Positions 16,326 through 26,581 are shown, counted from the first letter of the stretch. The stretch is DNA of 64,000 nucleotides from Lachnoclostridium sp. (GCA_021770065.1 JAETRR010000001.1:124001-188000), one strand, 5' to 3'. Made by a program: numbers and translations. The notes: generated from the letters alone by a model not told the origin.

Positions 16326-17513
16326 ATGAAGCTTTTAGTTTGTAATGCCGGAAGTACATCTTTAAAATTTAAGTTATTTGTCATGCCCGGGGATGAGGTT
16401 CTGGCAGAAGGCAGAGTAGAACGGGTAGGAAGCACCGACAGTGCCGTTTTCCACTTTAAGAAACCGGACGGTTTTAAAATTCTCCGCGAAAAACTGTCAA
16501 TCCCTACTTATACGGAAGGCATCCAGATGTTTCTGGACTGCCTGCTCCATTCGGAATACGGCGTACTTTCCAATCTGCAGGAGCTTGAGCGTGTAGGTTT
16601 TAAAACCGTACTTTCCAAAGATCATTACGGCATTCACGAGCTGACGCCGGAAGTATTAAAAGGCATGGAGGAATATCTTGTAGTAGCGCCGGCCCACAAT
16701 ATTCCCTACCTTGAAGCTATCCGTCAGTTCCAGAAGCTGACGCCGGATGCCATGCTGGTGGGAGCCTTTGAGACGGCTTTCCACACCACGATTCCGCTGG
16801 AGCGGAAGCTGTATGGAATTCCCTATGAATGGTATGAAAAATACGGCATTGAGCGTCTGGGGTATCACGGCGCCTCCCACAGCTATGTAGCAGAAACCTT
16901 AACAGAGCTTTACGGTACTACCGGAAAAGCCGTCTCCTGCCATCTCGGCGGAAGCGGTTCTCTGTGTGCCATTGACAACGGAAAAAGCGTGGATACCAGC
17001 TTTGGACTTTCTCTTCAGGCCGGTCTGATTCAGTCCAACCGGAACGGCGATATGGATCCCTTTATTATTCCCTTCCTTTTGGAAAAGGGTATGAAGCTGG
17101 ATGAAATCATGGAAGGGCTCACGAAAAGGGGCGGCCTGCTCGGAATCTCCGGCGTCAGCAATGATCTGCGCGATATTGAAGAAGCCGCCGGAGCCGGGAA
17201 CGAACGGGCCAGGCTGGCAATCGATGTGTTCTGCAACGGCATTGTCCGTTACATAGGTTCCTATTATGCGGAATTGGGCGGTCTTGACCATCTTGTTTTC
17301 ACCGGAGGAATCGGAGAACATGGATGTACCATCCGCAGAATTGTCTGTGAGCAGTTAAAGCATATGGGGATTCTCCTTGACCCGAAAAAAAATCTGGATT
17401 ACAGTGAAAATGCAGTGATATCTCTCCCCGAATCTCCTGTGACGATTCATGTGATTCTCGCCAACGAAGAGCTGGGGGTGGCAAGGAAAACATTTGGTTA
17501 CAAAAGAAACTGA
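16326..17513 (+). CDS. Acetate-kinase-family protein with altered active-site residues
   Basis: This 395-residue ASKHA kinase aligns with acetate kinase throughout: NAGSTSLKF at the N-terminus, PAHNIPYLEA, GYHGASHSYV, CHLGGSGS, NRNGDMDP, GVSNDLRDIEEAA, FTGGIGEHG and NEELGVARKT. Key positions differ from the Methanosarcina enzyme. The acetate-site GHRVVHGGE motif is GFKTVLSKD (Arg91 replaced by Lys), FDTAFH is FETAFH (Asp148 to Glu), and MGTR is QSNR, keeping the Arg. No pta gene is adjacent. It may phosphorylate another carboxylate or be a weak acetate kinase. The ATG follows CAGGAGG. Confidence 0.82.
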   Translation: MKLLVCNAGSTSLKFKLFVMPGDEVLAEGRVERVGSTDSAVFHFKKPDGFKILREKLSIPTYTEGIQMFLDCLLHSEYGVLSNLQELERVGFKTVLSKDHYGIHELTPEVLKGMEEYLVVAPAHNIPYLEAIRQFQKLTPDAMLVGAFETAFHTTIPLERKLYGIPYEWYEKYGIERLGYHGASHSYVAETLTELYGTTGKAVSCHLGGSGSLCAIDNGKSVDTSFGLSLQAGLIQSNRNGDMDPFIIPFLLEKGMKLDEIMEGLTKRGGLLGISGVSNDLRDIEEAAGAGNERARLAIDVFCNGIVRYIGSYYAELGGLDHLVFTGGIGEHGCTIRRIVCEQLKHMGILLDPKKNLDYSENAVISLPESPVTIHVILANEELGVARKTFGYKRN

Positions 17514-17568
17514 TCGATACCCCAAAAGCACCTCCTATGCACAGAACATTGTCTCTAAATTAAACTTA

Positions 17569-17615
17569 GAAAAAAGGCATCTCATCCTCTATACGAAGGT
17601 GAGACGCCTTTTATT
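17569..17615 (+). terminator. Terminator after the acetate-kinase-like gene
   Basis: AAAAAAGGC.TCTCA pairs with TGAGA.GCCTTTT, followed by ATTCTT. It can act on both strands between convergent genes. Confidence 0.85.
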
Positions 17616-17714
17616 CTTATTCTCTATTTTGCAGTGCTTCAGATTTTTTATTGTAAAAATCCCTTTTCCGCATAACGGAAAACTAAGTTCAAGGATGCCC
17701 TATGCGCAGCATGA

Positions 17715-19802
17715 TCAGATAGAACTTACATTCATATCTACATTACCGCTGATGCCGTCTACCTGCCCCTTGGAGGTATTCTGCCAGATATCATAGCGTC
17801 CGCCGTAGGTACACTTGCTTGCATACTGGGCTACCCAGATGCGGTAGCTGCCCGGGAACTGAGAGGGGCTTAAGTGCTCGGAGAACCAGTTCTTGCTGGC
17901 GTACACCATCGGGGTGTGGCCGGAATTGGCTACCGTATTACAGAACGCAATGGTGATCTTGGTCCGCTCTGCCTTGGACAGGCCGTCCGCACGTCCCCGT
18001 CCGCCTGCAGCATACTCGCTGTCAATGGCAATGGGCATATTGATTCCGTAGCGATTGGCAAGTTTCACTGCCATACTGGCTTCCTCTACGGCCTCGGCCT
18101 CAGTGACTGCCTGGCTGAAGAAGTACACGCCCACACGCAGGCCGGCTGCCTTGGCGCCGCTGATATGGGATGCATACATGGGATCCTCTACAAGCACGCC
18201 GGAACCGTATCCACGGTATCCGCAGCGGATAATAACAAAGTTAATTCCCGCATTCTTTACTTTCTGCCAGTTGATGCCCTTCTGGTATTTTGATACGTCA
18301 ATACCGATGGTTCCGGAACGGATGCCCTCACTGCTGAAGGTGTATTGAATACCCTGAATAATCTGGGAGCCCGTTACCTTATTGCCGTTCTTATCAAAGA
18401 AATACGTCGCATTGTCAATGGTCTGCCACCCGGTGTATTTGTACGTGCCGGTGCCTTCCATGACGGGAGCGCTTGTTGTGTCATAGACAATCTTCTCACT
18501 GCCGGCTGCTCCGACCAGGCGCAGGGCATGGTTTACCAGGGAAGCCGACGGGGCTGTCTGCTCATCTATAGTTACTGTGCCTCCATTACTCTCTGCCGGC
18601 GTATCCGGATTATCGGGCTTATTGACATCGGGATTATCAACATTCGGATTATTAACATTCGGATTAGCCGCTCCGCATCTCCTGCAGACCGCTTCCCCGT
18701 TATTCTCGCCGAAGTCATGTCCCAGTGCAGGAATCACCTCTGACTTATTCCCACAGCTGCACTCTTTCCTGCCTTCTACCGTACAGGTGGCTGCTTGCAC
18801 TTCTTTAAGTTCATGTGTATGAGGAGCCTGATAGTTCGGATCTTTTGCACTGCAGACCGTACATACCCCGTCCTTATAGCTGTGCCCCTTTGCCGCAATT
18901 GCTTCTGTCTTCGTATCGCCGCATTTGCTGCAGGTCAGTGTCTTCGTTCCTGCCTCTGTACAGGTTGCCTCTTTTGTAATACTTTCTGTATATGTATGCT
19001 CACAGGCCATCTTGGCACCGCAGCGGTCACAGCTGCCGTCCTTATTATCGTCTACATGGTGCTTCGCCGGCTCACTGATAATCTTCTCATACATAGGCGT
19101 CCCATATTCGTCCACCTTCTGCTTCATTATCTCTGTCTTTGTGGATTCTACAAACTCTACTGTATCCGTCAGCACAGTCGCCGTACCGGCATCGCTGTTG
19201 CCCGTCGTATTGGAATCCTCCTTCGCTACATTGATCTCGCTTTCTTTCTTGATCTCATCCGTAACGTCGACAACCTTATATTCGATGTTCGCCTTAACCT
19301 CTGCCGTAATATCATCCGGCGCGCTGTAAGATCCGGAAGACTTCATGGAAACCGTACAGCTTCCGGGCGTCATATTCTTTATGTAAATAATTCCGTCCTT
19401 ATCTTCATCCTTATAATTCTGTGCCTTTTTATTGGAATCCGTAACCGTAACCTCAAACACGGTTCCCGTGATAACCCTGCCATTCTTCTGATTGACAATC
19501 TTCACCTTCAGATCCTTGTCCATGGAGGTAGCCTTAAGCACAACAGGTATGGCTTTTTCATCCACCGTTGCTGCCTGGGTATTGTCCCCGTCCAGTCTTG
19601 TAAGCTCTGCCATATAGGACTTATTCATGGAAAGTCCCATAACGGTGGCCTCTTCCTCCACCGGAATTGATTCCTCCGCCATTCCCAGATCTGTCACCGT
19701 GGGAATCATATCATCAGTTACCTGCGGCCGGATACAGCCGCTGAGCATGGACACTGTCAGCACAGCCGACAGGCTGAGCGCCCAAAAACGCTTTCCCTTC
19801 AT
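17715..19802 (-). CDS. Lipoprotein GH25 lysozyme with Cys-rich repeats
   Basis: This 695-residue surface lipoprotein has a signal peptide ending in lipobox LSGC (Cys23). Residues about 35-270 form beta-rich, Cna-B-like material. About 265-385 are CxxC/His repeats (CDRCGAK, CSKCGDTK, CTVCSAKD, CSCGNKS, CRRCGAAN). An Asn/Pro linker and a wall-binding-like repeat (GWQTIDNATYFFDKNGNKVTG, about 465-485) follow. The C-terminal 195 residues are a GH25 muramidase starting GIDVSKYQKGINW, with the acidic MPIAIDSEY site. The start at 19802 has GAGGAG at good spacing; the ORF's earlier ATG lacks one. It probably remodels peptidoglycan at the cell surface. Confidence 0.88.
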   Translation of the reverse strand: MKGKRFWALSLSAVLTVSMLSGCIRPQVTDDMIPTVTDLGMAEESIPVEEEATVMGLSMNKSYMAELTRLDGDNTQAATVDEKAIPVVLKATSMDKDLKVKIVNQKNGRVITGTVFEVTVTDSNKKAQNYKDEDKDGIIYIKNMTPGSCTVSMKSSGSYSAPDDITAEVKANIEYKVVDVTDEIKKESEINVAKEDSNTTGNSDAGTATVLTDTVEFVESTKTEIMKQKVDEYGTPMYEKIISEPAKHHVDDNKDGSCDRCGAKMACEHTYTESITKEATCTEAGTKTLTCSKCGDTKTEAIAAKGHSYKDGVCTVCSAKDPNYQAPHTHELKEVQAATCTVEGRKECSCGNKSEVIPALGHDFGENNGEAVCRRCGAANPNVNNPNVDNPDVNKPDNPDTPAESNGGTVTIDEQTAPSASLVNHALRLVGAAGSEKIVYDTTSAPVMEGTGTYKYTGWQTIDNATYFFDKNGNKVTGSQIIQGIQYTFSSEGIRSGTIGIDVSKYQKGINWQKVKNAGINFVIIRCGYRGYGSGVLVEDPMYASHISGAKAAGLRVGVYFFSQAVTEAEAVEEASMAVKLANRYGINMPIAIDSEYAAGGRGRADGLSKAERTKITIAFCNTVANSGHTPMVYASKNWFSEHLSPSQFPGSYRIWVAQYASKCTYGGRYDIWQNTSKGQVDGISGNVDMNVSSI

Positions 19803-19876
19803 ATACCTTCTCCTCATTTGCTTCATTACACCCTGTCCCTGTTAATATGGGCCGATTTTTTGTTAACAGTAGTCTT

Positions 19877-19905
19877 AGTATAACACCCTTTTTTCTGCTT
19901 TTCAA
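19877..19905 (-). promoter_or_regulatory. Promoter of the GH25 lysozyme gene
   Basis: TTGAAA (19900-19905), 17-bp spacer, TATACT (19877-19882) on the minus strand. Confidence 0.7.
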
Positions 19906-19925
19906 CCGTTTACATAAAAAAATTG

Positions 19926-19970
19926 TAACAAAAAAATGGGATATTTGCTAGGATATCCCATTTTTCTAAT
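19926..19970. terminator. Terminator after the foldase-like gene pair
   Basis: AAAAATGGGATAT pairs with ATATCCCATTTTT across a short loop. It is a strong stem with A/T tracts on both sides and serves the pth-mfd-foldase transcript. Confidence 0.85.
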
Positions 19971-20053
19971 ATTTCTTTAATTATTTACTTAATATTTCCT
20001 TAATTTTTCTGTAATATCTCAAGAACTGCGGAGCATGCTCCGGATACACTTCG

Positions 20054-21079
20054 TTACTGCTCTGTCTTCAGCACAAATGTCTGGTTAAAGTCAAGCTTTG
20101 CCATTACCTCATCCACCACAGTAAATGTATGGGCCGCCTTAAGCTCCTCGCATTTTTCATTGTAAAGAGTATCTCTGCGCTGCCCGATAATGGTTTCCTT
20201 CTGACTGTCCGTAGCTTCTCTGTCAAAAGTACTGAGCATCTGCACCGCATAATATCCGCTCTCCGCCTCAATAATCTCTGCAAATTCACCGTCCTTCAGG
20301 GTATCTGCCGCTGCCCGGACGCTTTCTGCCGGAGAACTGCTGTCTGCTCCATAGGTTGCAGTGCTGGCAGTAATATTCTCCTTTCCCTCTGCCGCTGCAG
20401 CCAGATCTCCGCTCTCCGCCGCCGCATCAAGGACCTCCTGAAGCGCCGCTTTTTTCTGGGCCTTCTCCTCATCAGTCAGCGGAATGATATTGCCCTCACT
20501 GTCTGATTCCGTTCCCGTGGTGGAGATAAAAGCATAGGCGATGCGCTTCTGCGCCGCTTCCTCATCGGAAACCACCGTATCCACATCCGCTGTCAGGGCA
20601 TCATACATCTTATTCTGAATGGTCAGCAGAGTCAGGAGATGCTCCACATCCTGCTGCTCCGCGCCGACTGCCTTTTTAAGCTGCGGAGTATTATTATCCA
20701 GAAATGTTTTTGCCGCCTCAGTGACTGCCGCCTTTTCTTCCTCAGTCAGAGCAGCCCCGTAACCAGGAGCCTCCGCCTCCAGAACATACAGAAGCTGGAA
20801 CTCATCCATCTGGCTTCTCTTGGCCGTGTCGCCATAGACTTCCCCCGTATCCGGCATCTCCTGCTGGTAAATGCCGCCGCCCAGCATGCTTCCGTAATAG
20901 CTTTCCATCTGTGCCTGCTGATAGCGCAGCATCAGGCTGAACTCTCCCAGTCTTATATTGGTGGCCTCATCCAGAACCGCAATGGTCTCAGAACCGTTCA
21001 GACCGCTCCCGGAGCAGCCTGTCAGCGCAAAAGCCAGTGCAAATACCAGAGATAAGATCCTGCTTGTCCTTTTCTTCAT
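20054..21079 (-). CDS. Foldase-like lipoprotein (PrsA/SurA-type), second of a tandem pair
   Basis: This 341-residue secreted lipoprotein has a signal peptide with lipobox LTGC (Cys22). Mostly helical sequence resembles the SurA/PrsA N-terminal chaperone domain. A weak parvulin-like segment (DGEFAEIIEAESGYYAVQMLSTFDREA, about 270-297) lies near the C-terminus. A shared block, ATTGT.D.EGN..P.T.EE-like (here STTGTESDSEGNIIPLTDEE), shows it is a paralogue of the neighbouring gene at 21209. It is likely anchored outside the membrane and helps exported proteins fold. Peptidyl-prolyl isomerase activity is uncertain because clear parvulin catalytic motifs are weak. Confidence 0.72.
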   Translation of the reverse strand: MKKRTSRILSLVFALAFALTGCSGSGLNGSETIAVLDEATNIRLGEFSLMLRYQQAQMESYYGSMLGGGIYQQEMPDTGEVYGDTAKRSQMDEFQLLYVLEAEAPGYGAALTEEEKAAVTEAAKTFLDNNTPQLKKAVGAEQQDVEHLLTLLTIQNKMYDALTADVDTVVSDEEAAQKRIAYAFISTTGTESDSEGNIIPLTDEEKAQKKAALQEVLDAAAESGDLAAAAEGKENITASTATYGADSSSPAESVRAAADTLKDGEFAEIIEAESGYYAVQMLSTFDREATDSQKETIIGQRRDTLYNEKCEELKAAHTFTVVDEVMAKLDFNQTFVLKTEQ

Positions 21080-21208
21080 CTTCTTTGTCTACCTTTCCGT
21101 TTTCCGAAGCCCCGTATGCTTTCCCGTAAGCTCCTGTATTTATTCTTTGTCCATTATAATCTGTTTTTTCGGCATAGGCAAGGATTCTTTTGCCGGAACA
21201 CAGACATT

Positions 21209-22234
21209 TCACGGTTCTGCCGTAATCAGTTTATCCACCCGTACCGAAGCCCATACCTCATCTGCAATCTCAAGGGGCGTCTCTTCTCTCCATAAGTCAA
21301 CCATCCGGGCACAGTAATCCTCTCTTGCAAGATATTCCATCTCTTCTATCCGTTCTTTTGTGGCTGCATCATCATACTCGGCCGTCCTCTGAACAATGTA
21401 ATAGCCCTCCTGGGTTTCAATCACCCCTGACACGCCTCCTATGTCCATCTCCCGGGCAGCCCGGGCTACCAGCTCGTGGGCGCCCCCGTCTGTCAGATCG
21501 TTAAAGTAAACATCAATCACTGTATGGGAAATCTCTGCCCCTGCCGCCGTAATATCCTTAAGCTCTTTGGCCCGGACGGCAAACCGCTCTGCGGCTTCCC
21601 GTATCTTCAGAACTTCCTCTTCCGTAAAAGGCGTCCGATTTCCCTCTGCATCAAAGGTTCCCGTTGTGGCAAATAAGCAGTAAGTGAGCTTTCCCACCCT
21701 GGCCTCTTCCTCATTGATCTCCGGCTCGTATTTTTCCTTAAGAGCCTCTGCCGTCTTTGCAGCCTGCTCATTGTACAGAAGAAACTGCTCCACCGACTCC
21801 CTGTCAGCGCCTGCCGCCTCTAAGACAGCCGGAGTATTGTCCCTCATAAACGCCTCTGCCCTCTTAGCCACGATTGCCTTTTCCTCTCCCGTCAGCTCCG
21901 CTCCATACTCCTCTGTGTGGGCACACAGAAGATGAATCTCTGTGAGCGTGTCCATCACATTCTGTTTAAGAGCCTCCTCCAGGGTATCTGCTCTTCCCTC
22001 TCCCTCTCCGAATTCCGGCTCATGCTGCCACATATCTGCCCCATAGGAATCATAGTAAGCCGCCTCCCACTGCTCCTGAAGCATTCTTGTGTAAAATACG
22101 GCTTCCTCCAAGGAGATTGTCTCTGTTCCCAGACTCGCCACCGGCGTTTCCTGCCGCTTATTTTCTTTACATCCCCCGCACAGGGCTGCCAGCAGAAGCA
22201 CTGCCGGCAGCATCAAAAAGCATCTTCTGTTCAT
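21209..22234 (-). CDS. Foldase-like lipoprotein (PrsA/SurA-type), first of a tandem pair
   Basis: This 341-residue lipoprotein has a signal peptide (LMLPAVLLLAALCGGC, acylated Cys22) and the same overall plan as its neighbour: a helical chaperone-like domain, the ATTGTFDAEGNRTPFTEEE block (about 190-208) and a late GVSGVIETQEGYYIVQRTAEYDDA parvulin-like segment. Its ATG overlaps the mfd stop codon (ATGA), so it is translationally coupled to mfd. The pairing of exported foldase genes with mfd resembles Clostridia gene orders with prsA downstream of mfd. Function is inferred from family. Confidence 0.72.
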   Translation of the reverse strand: MNRRCFLMLPAVLLLAALCGGCKENKRQETPVASLGTETISLEEAVFYTRMLQEQWEAAYYDSYGADMWQHEPEFGEGEGRADTLEEALKQNVMDTLTEIHLLCAHTEEYGAELTGEEKAIVAKRAEAFMRDNTPAVLEAAGADRESVEQFLLYNEQAAKTAEALKEKYEPEINEEEARVGKLTYCLFATTGTFDAEGNRTPFTEEEVLKIREAAERFAVRAKELKDITAAGAEISHTVIDVYFNDLTDGGAHELVARAAREMDIGGVSGVIETQEGYYIVQRTAEYDDAATKERIEEMEYLAREDYCARMVDLWREETPLEIADEVWASVRVDKLITAEP

Positions 22235-25200
22235 TCCTTCTCTTCCTCCCGGAGAACCTGCATTTCCTCCAGTATCCCCTGCACCAGCTCCATCACGTTC
22301 TCTTCCTCACGGCTGTTTTTTGTTCTCAAGTACAAAAGACTTGGTTTCTCTCCCGTAATAAGCCGCATGCGTCCGTTAAAACGTGCCGTAAATTCCGGAA
22401 ATGCTGCCGGATTCAGCTTTGCCTTTTCATACAGATACAATCTGATCTCCAACGGCCTTTCCACAATCTCTTTTACATATACTCTGTGGGCCTTTACTTT
22501 AAGGTCGGCCACCGCAAGAAGATTCAATACGGATTTCGGCGGATCCCCGAACCGATCCAGAAGCTCTTCCAGCATATCCTCACATTCTTCCGCAGACTCA
22601 AGGCCCGCAATCCTTTTATAGATATCCAGCTTCTGGCTTTCACTGCTGATATAAGTATCCGGGATGTAAGCATCCAGCTCTATATCCACAAGGGTCTGGA
22701 ACTCTTCTTCCGGCACCGGGATACCCTTCTGTTTTTTCACTGCCTCATTCAGCATCTTGCAGTACAGATCATATCCCACCGCCTGCATATGCCCGTGCTG
22801 CTGGGCTCCCAGGAGATTGCCGGCGCCCCGGATCTCCAGATCACGCATGGCAATCTTAAAGCCGCTTCCAAGCTCCGTAAACTCCCGGATGGCTCCCAGA
22901 CGCTTCTCCGCCACCTCTTTGAGCATTTTATTCCGCCGGTACATGAGAAACGCGTAGGCCGTCCGGCTGGAGCGTCCTACCCTGCCGCGGAGCTGATAGA
23001 GCTGAGACAGGCCCATATTATCCGCATCATGGATAATCATGGTATTGACATTGGAAATATCCAGTCCGGTCTCAATAATCGTGGTAGATACAAGCACATC
23101 AATATCACCGCCGATAAAATCATACATAATACGCTCCAGCTCCTGCTCCTTCATCTGTCCGTGGGCAAAGACAACATTTGCCTCCGGAACCAGCTTTGCA
23201 AGCTGGGCCGTTATCTCCACAATCGTATTCACCCGGTTATAGACATAGTAGACCTGTCCGCCCCGGCCCAGTTCCCGGCTGATTGCCGCCCGGACCATCT
23301 CCTCATCATACTCCATCACGTAGGTCTGAATGGGGATCCGATCCTGGGGCGCTTCCTCCAGAACGCTCATATCCCTTATCCCAATCAGGCTCATATGAAG
23401 GGTCCGCGGTATAGGGGTCGCCGTCAGTGTCAGCACGTCAATATTTTCCTTCAGCTTCTTGATCTTCTCCTTGTGGGCCACGCCGAAACGCTGCTCCTCA
23501 TCAATAATCAAAAGCCCCAGATCTTTAAAAACAACATCCGCCGACAGTACACGGTGAGTTCCAATGACAATATCCACCAGGCCTTTTTTCAGATCCGTAA
23601 GAGTCTTCTTCTGCTCCGCCGCAGTCCGGAACCGCGACAGCATATCCACCCGCACGGGGAACTCCTTCATCCGCTGCACAAAGGTATTGTAATGCTGCTG
23701 TGCCAGGATCGTAGTAGGCACCAGGTAGACCACCTGCTTATTCTCCTGAACTGCCTTAAACGCCGCCCGAATGGCAATCTCCGTCTTTCCGTATCCTACG
23801 TCTCCGCAGATAAGACGGTCCATAATGCGGCTGCTCTCCATATCTCTCTTTACCGCTTCAATGGCAAGCTGCTGATCCTCCGTTTCCTCAAAGGGAAATA
23901 ACTCCTCAAATTCCTTCTGCCATACGGTATCTGGCCCGTATACATAGCCGTCCTTTTCCTGACGTGCCGCATAAAGCTCCACCAGATCCCTTGCAATCTC
24001 CTGGACGGCGCCCCGGACTTTTGATTTGGTTTTCCCCCACTCGCTGCCTCCCAGACGGTTCAGCTTGGGTTTTCTGGCATCCGATCCGGCATACTTCTGA
24101 ATCATTTCCAGCTGGGTTGCCAGAATGTAGAGGTTGCCGCCCCTGGCGTATTCTATCTTAATATAGTCCTTCATAATCTTGTCTACTTCTACCTTCTCGA
24201 TTCCCCGGTAGATGCCGAGACCATGATTCTCATGGACCACATAGTCGCCGATGCTCAGCTCGGAAAAGCTCTGTATTTTCTGCCCTTCATAGATTTTCCG
24301 GCGTTTCCGCCTTTTTTTCTCCCTGCCGAAAATATCCGTCTCGGAGATCACGGCAAACTTCACCATGGGATATTCATACCCCCTGTGAATACTCCCGTGA
24401 ACTACCATAATCTCTGCTTCCTGGACAATCCGCTCCTGATCCTCCGAGTAAAAGCTGTTCAAATCCTCCGCCTGCAGATCGGCGGCCAGACGTTTTGCTC
24501 TGGTACCCGAGGCACACATCAGCACCACCGCATACTTTTCCCGCTTCCATCTCTTCAAATCTTTTACCAGAAGCTCAAAGCTGTTGTTATAGGGATTTAC
24601 GGATCTTGCCTCAATCTGGTATCTTCCCGTGATATCCCAAACCGCGGACTTTTGTTCCAGCATGCACAGAGCCACACAGTTTCTTCTGTTCAGCCGGGCC
24701 GTTACTTCCTCCGTTCCGTAAAGAAGCCGGGCTTCCTCAGGAAGCGCCTCTCCCCGTTCCGCCCGGTTAGCCAGGCTTTCGCGGAATTCCGTCTCTACCG
24801 AGCTTCCCTTCTCCAGTAATCTTGCCGGTTCATCCAGGAAAAATACACTTTTTTCCGGCGGAAAATATTCCAGAAAGCTTACGGCTTCCTCCTCCTTCTC
24901 CGGAATAAGCTCCGCGGCAGGATAAATTACAATCTCGCTTAAATTCTCAATGGAGCGCTGGCTCTCTGCGTCAAAGCTCCGGATAGAATCAATTTCCTCA
25001 TCCCAGAGTTCAATTCTCCAGGGATTCTCTTCCGTCAGCCCGTATATGTCCACAATACCTCCCCGGATCGCAAACTGTCCCGGCGCATCTACCTGCCCGG
25101 TCCGCTCATATCCCAGACGAATCAGCCGCTCACTCAGAGCCTTTGTCTCTACCAGGCTTTCCGTTCCGATACAGAGCAGTTCCCGCCTCACCTCTTCCAG

Positions 25201-25584
25201 GGGTTTCAGCCGATCCATGCACCCGTCAAAGGTAGTCACCACCGTGAGCCGCTGCCTGGTAAGAAGGGCCTGCAATGCCCGGATACGCTGCTGTACCAGA
25301 AGATTTCCCTGAATATCCGCATGAAAAAAGAGGAAATCCTTTGCCTGATAAAGTACGGTCTCATGATCGAAGTACCGGCAGTCCTCATAGATTTCCTTTG
25401 CCCTCTGCTCACTATAGGTCAGAATCACCCGGAAGGGGAACTCCCATCCCAGTCCGCAGGCCATATGGACCTTCTGGGAATCCATACAGCCGGACAGCTG
25501 CAGTACCCCCTGGTTTTTCTTCAGCTTCCCATAGATTTCCTCATATGCACTTAGCTTTTTTAACGGTTCCAGAAAAGCCTTCAT
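22231..25584 (-). CDS. mfd: Transcription-repair coupling factor Mfd
   Basis: This 1117-residue ATP-dependent translocase releases stalled RNA polymerase and recruits UvrA. The N-terminal UvrB-like region has [17 protein letters not shown]. The RNA polymerase interaction domain includes [22 protein letters not shown]. The RecG-like motor has Walker [24 protein letters not shown] (DEEQ box), TATPIPRTL and QLRGRVGRS. The TRCF C-terminal domain ends the protein. Full family length. It overlaps pth upstream (ATGA) and a foldase-like gene downstream (ATGA), forming a tightly coupled operon. Confidence 0.98.
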   Translation of the reverse strand: MKAFLEPLKKLSAYEEIYGKLKKNQGVLQLSGCMDSQKVHMACGLGWEFPFRVILTYSEQRAKEIYEDCRYFDHETVLYQAKDFLFFHADIQGNLLVQQRIRALQALLTRQRLTVVTTFDGCMDRLKPLEEVRRELLCIGTESLVETKALSERLIRLGYERTGQVDAPGQFAIRGGIVDIYGLTEENPWRIELWDEEIDSIRSFDAESQRSIENLSEIVIYPAAELIPEKEEEAVSFLEYFPPEKSVFFLDEPARLLEKGSSVETEFRESLANRAERGEALPEEARLLYGTEEVTARLNRRNCVALCMLEQKSAVWDITGRYQIEARSVNPYNNSFELLVKDLKRWKREKYAVVLMCASGTRAKRLAADLQAEDLNSFYSEDQERIVQEAEIMVVHGSIHRGYEYPMVKFAVISETDIFGREKKRRKRRKIYEGQKIQSFSELSIGDYVVHENHGLGIYRGIEKVEVDKIMKDYIKIEYARGGNLYILATQLEMIQKYAGSDARKPKLNRLGGSEWGKTKSKVRGAVQEIARDLVELYAARQEKDGYVYGPDTVWQKEFEELFPFEETEDQQLAIEAVKRDMESSRIMDRLICGDVGYGKTEIAIRAAFKAVQENKQVVYLVPTTILAQQHYNTFVQRMKEFPVRVDMLSRFRTAAEQKKTLTDLKKGLVDIVIGTHRVLSADVVFKDLGLLIIDEEQRFGVAHKEKIKKLKENIDVLTLTATPIPRTLHMSLIGIRDMSVLEEAPQDRIPIQTYVMEYDEEMVRAAISRELGRGGQVYYVYNRVNTIVEITAQLAKLVPEANVVFAHGQMKEQELERIMYDFIGGDIDVLVSTTIIETGLDISNVNTMIIHDADNMGLSQLYQLRGRVGRSSRTAYAFLMYRRNKMLKEVAEKRLGAIREFTELGSGFKIAMRDLEIRGAGNLLGAQQHGHMQAVGYDLYCKMLNEAVKKQKGIPVPEEEFQTLVDIELDAYIPDTYISSESQKLDIYKRIAGLESAEECEDMLEELLDRFGDPPKSVLNLLAVADLKVKAHRVYVKEIVERPLEIRLYLYEKAKLNPAAFPEFTARFNGRMRLITGEKPSLLYLRTKNSREEENVMELVQGILEEMQVLREEEKE

Positions 25585-26159
25585 TCTTTTACAACCTTTT
25601 TATTATACTGATTCATGGCGGCATCCGTATCTCCATGTACCATCAGACGGACTGCATCCGCAGCGTTTTTGACAGCATTGTCCACCAGTTCCCGATCTTC
25701 CACTGAAAAACGCCCCAGCACATGGCTGACCAGATCCTGTCCCTCTGCCTTTGCTCCCGCTCCCACCCGGATTCGGGGAAATTCCTGCGTTCCGAGATGG
25801 GCAATGATATCCTTTATCCCGTTGTGCCCTCCCGCACTGCCCTTTTTCCGGATCCGCAGGTTCCCGGGCGCCAGATCAATATCGTCATAAATCACAATCA
25901 GCTCCCGGGCCGGATCAATTTTATAGAAGTCAACGGCTTCCCGGATACTGATCCCGCTTAGATTCATAAAGGTCTGGGGCTTAAGAAACAGAACCCTGAC
26001 TCCGTCTACCGCACCTGTACCGCAGATGCCTTTAAATTTTCGGGTACTCATACTAATATTATATTGTTCCGCCAGATAGTCAATCACATCAAATCCGATG
26101 TTATGGCGTGTATGCTCATATTTTTTCGTGGGATTTCCCAGACCGGCAATCAGATACAT
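25581..26159 (-). CDS. pth: Peptidyl-tRNA hydrolase
   Basis: This 192-residue esterase recycles tRNA from prematurely released peptidyl-tRNA. Signature features are GLGNPTKKYEHTRHNIGF (catalytic His in the TRHN motif), PQTFMNLSG, the catalytic Asp in YDDIDLAPG, and GSAGGHNGIKDII. It is first gene of the pth-mfd operon and overlaps mfd by four bases. Confidence 0.98.
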   Translation of the reverse strand: MYLIAGLGNPTKKYEHTRHNIGFDVIDYLAEQYNISMSTRKFKGICGTGAVDGVRVLFLKPQTFMNLSGISIREAVDFYKIDPARELIVIYDDIDLAPGNLRIRKKGSAGGHNGIKDIIAHLGTQEFPRIRVGAGAKAEGQDLVSHVLGRFSVEDRELVDNAVKNAADAVRLMVHGDTDAAMNQYNKKVVKE

Positions 26160-26197
26160 CTTGTTTCTCCTGTTATCAAAAATAAAACACCTTTCTT

Positions 26198-26226
26198 ATA
26201 CTACAGGAGATTTTTCCATTTTGCAA
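26198..26226 (-). promoter_or_regulatory. Promoter of the pth-mfd operon
   Basis: TTGCAA (26221-26226), 17-bp spacer, TAGTAT (26198-26203) on the minus strand. Confidence 0.55.
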
Positions 26227-26232
26227 GGCATA

Positions 26233-26272
26233 ACCAAAAAAACAACAGGGACGCCTCTGCAGTCGTCCCTGT
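26233..26272 (-). terminator. Terminator after spoVG
   Basis: ACAGGGACG pairs with CGTCCCTGT and is followed by TGTTTTTTT on the minus strand. It separates the glg-spoVG unit from pth. Confidence 0.88.
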
Positions 26273-26305
26273 ATTACTTGATTCATAATATTATCTATGT
26301 CCCTG

Positions 26306-26581
26306 TCAGTCTTCCTCTGATGCTTCCAACAATGCTGCTTCGTATTTATCCAGAATAATTTTCTGAATCTGATCACGGGTCCCGGAATTGATGGGGTGTG
26401 CAATATCCCGATATTCTCCGTCGGCCGCCTTCCTGCTCGGCATTGCAATAAACAGGCCTTTTTCCCCTTCAATAACCTTGATGTCATGTACTACGAACTC
26501 GTCGTCAATGGTAATCGACACGACGGCCTTCATCTTTCCTTCCTTTGCCACCTTGCGCACGCGTACATCTGTGATCTGCAT
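26306..26581 (-). CDS. spoVG: Septation/sporulation regulator SpoVG
   Basis: This 91-residue nucleic-acid-binding protein begins [20 protein letters not shown] and contains [18 protein letters not shown], both near-invariant in SpoVG. It regulates division-septum and sporulation functions and binds RNA or DNA. The start at 26581 follows AAGGAGG; the ten extra residues of the longer ORF are upstream of it. It lies 71 bp after glgD with no clear terminator between, so some read-through is likely. Confidence 0.96.
   Translation of the reverse strand: MQITDVRVRKVAKEGKMKAVVSITIDDEFVVHDIKVIEGEKGLFIAMPSRKAADGEYRDIAHPINSGTRDQIQKIILDKYEAALLEASEED

Noticed and set aside
18..18822. Many long open frames on the opposite strand of clear genes (for example antisense to the bglG-type gene at 941-1687 and antisense to the lysozyme at 18795-19670)
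   Set aside because: They lack ribosome sites, show Arg/Cys/His-rich shadow composition and overlie genes with strong family motifs.
22087..23901. A 604-codon plus-strand ORF antisense to mfd
   Set aside because: Mfd motifs are intact on the minus strand; the antisense frame has no domain, start signal or coding bias and reflects the GC pattern of mfd codons.
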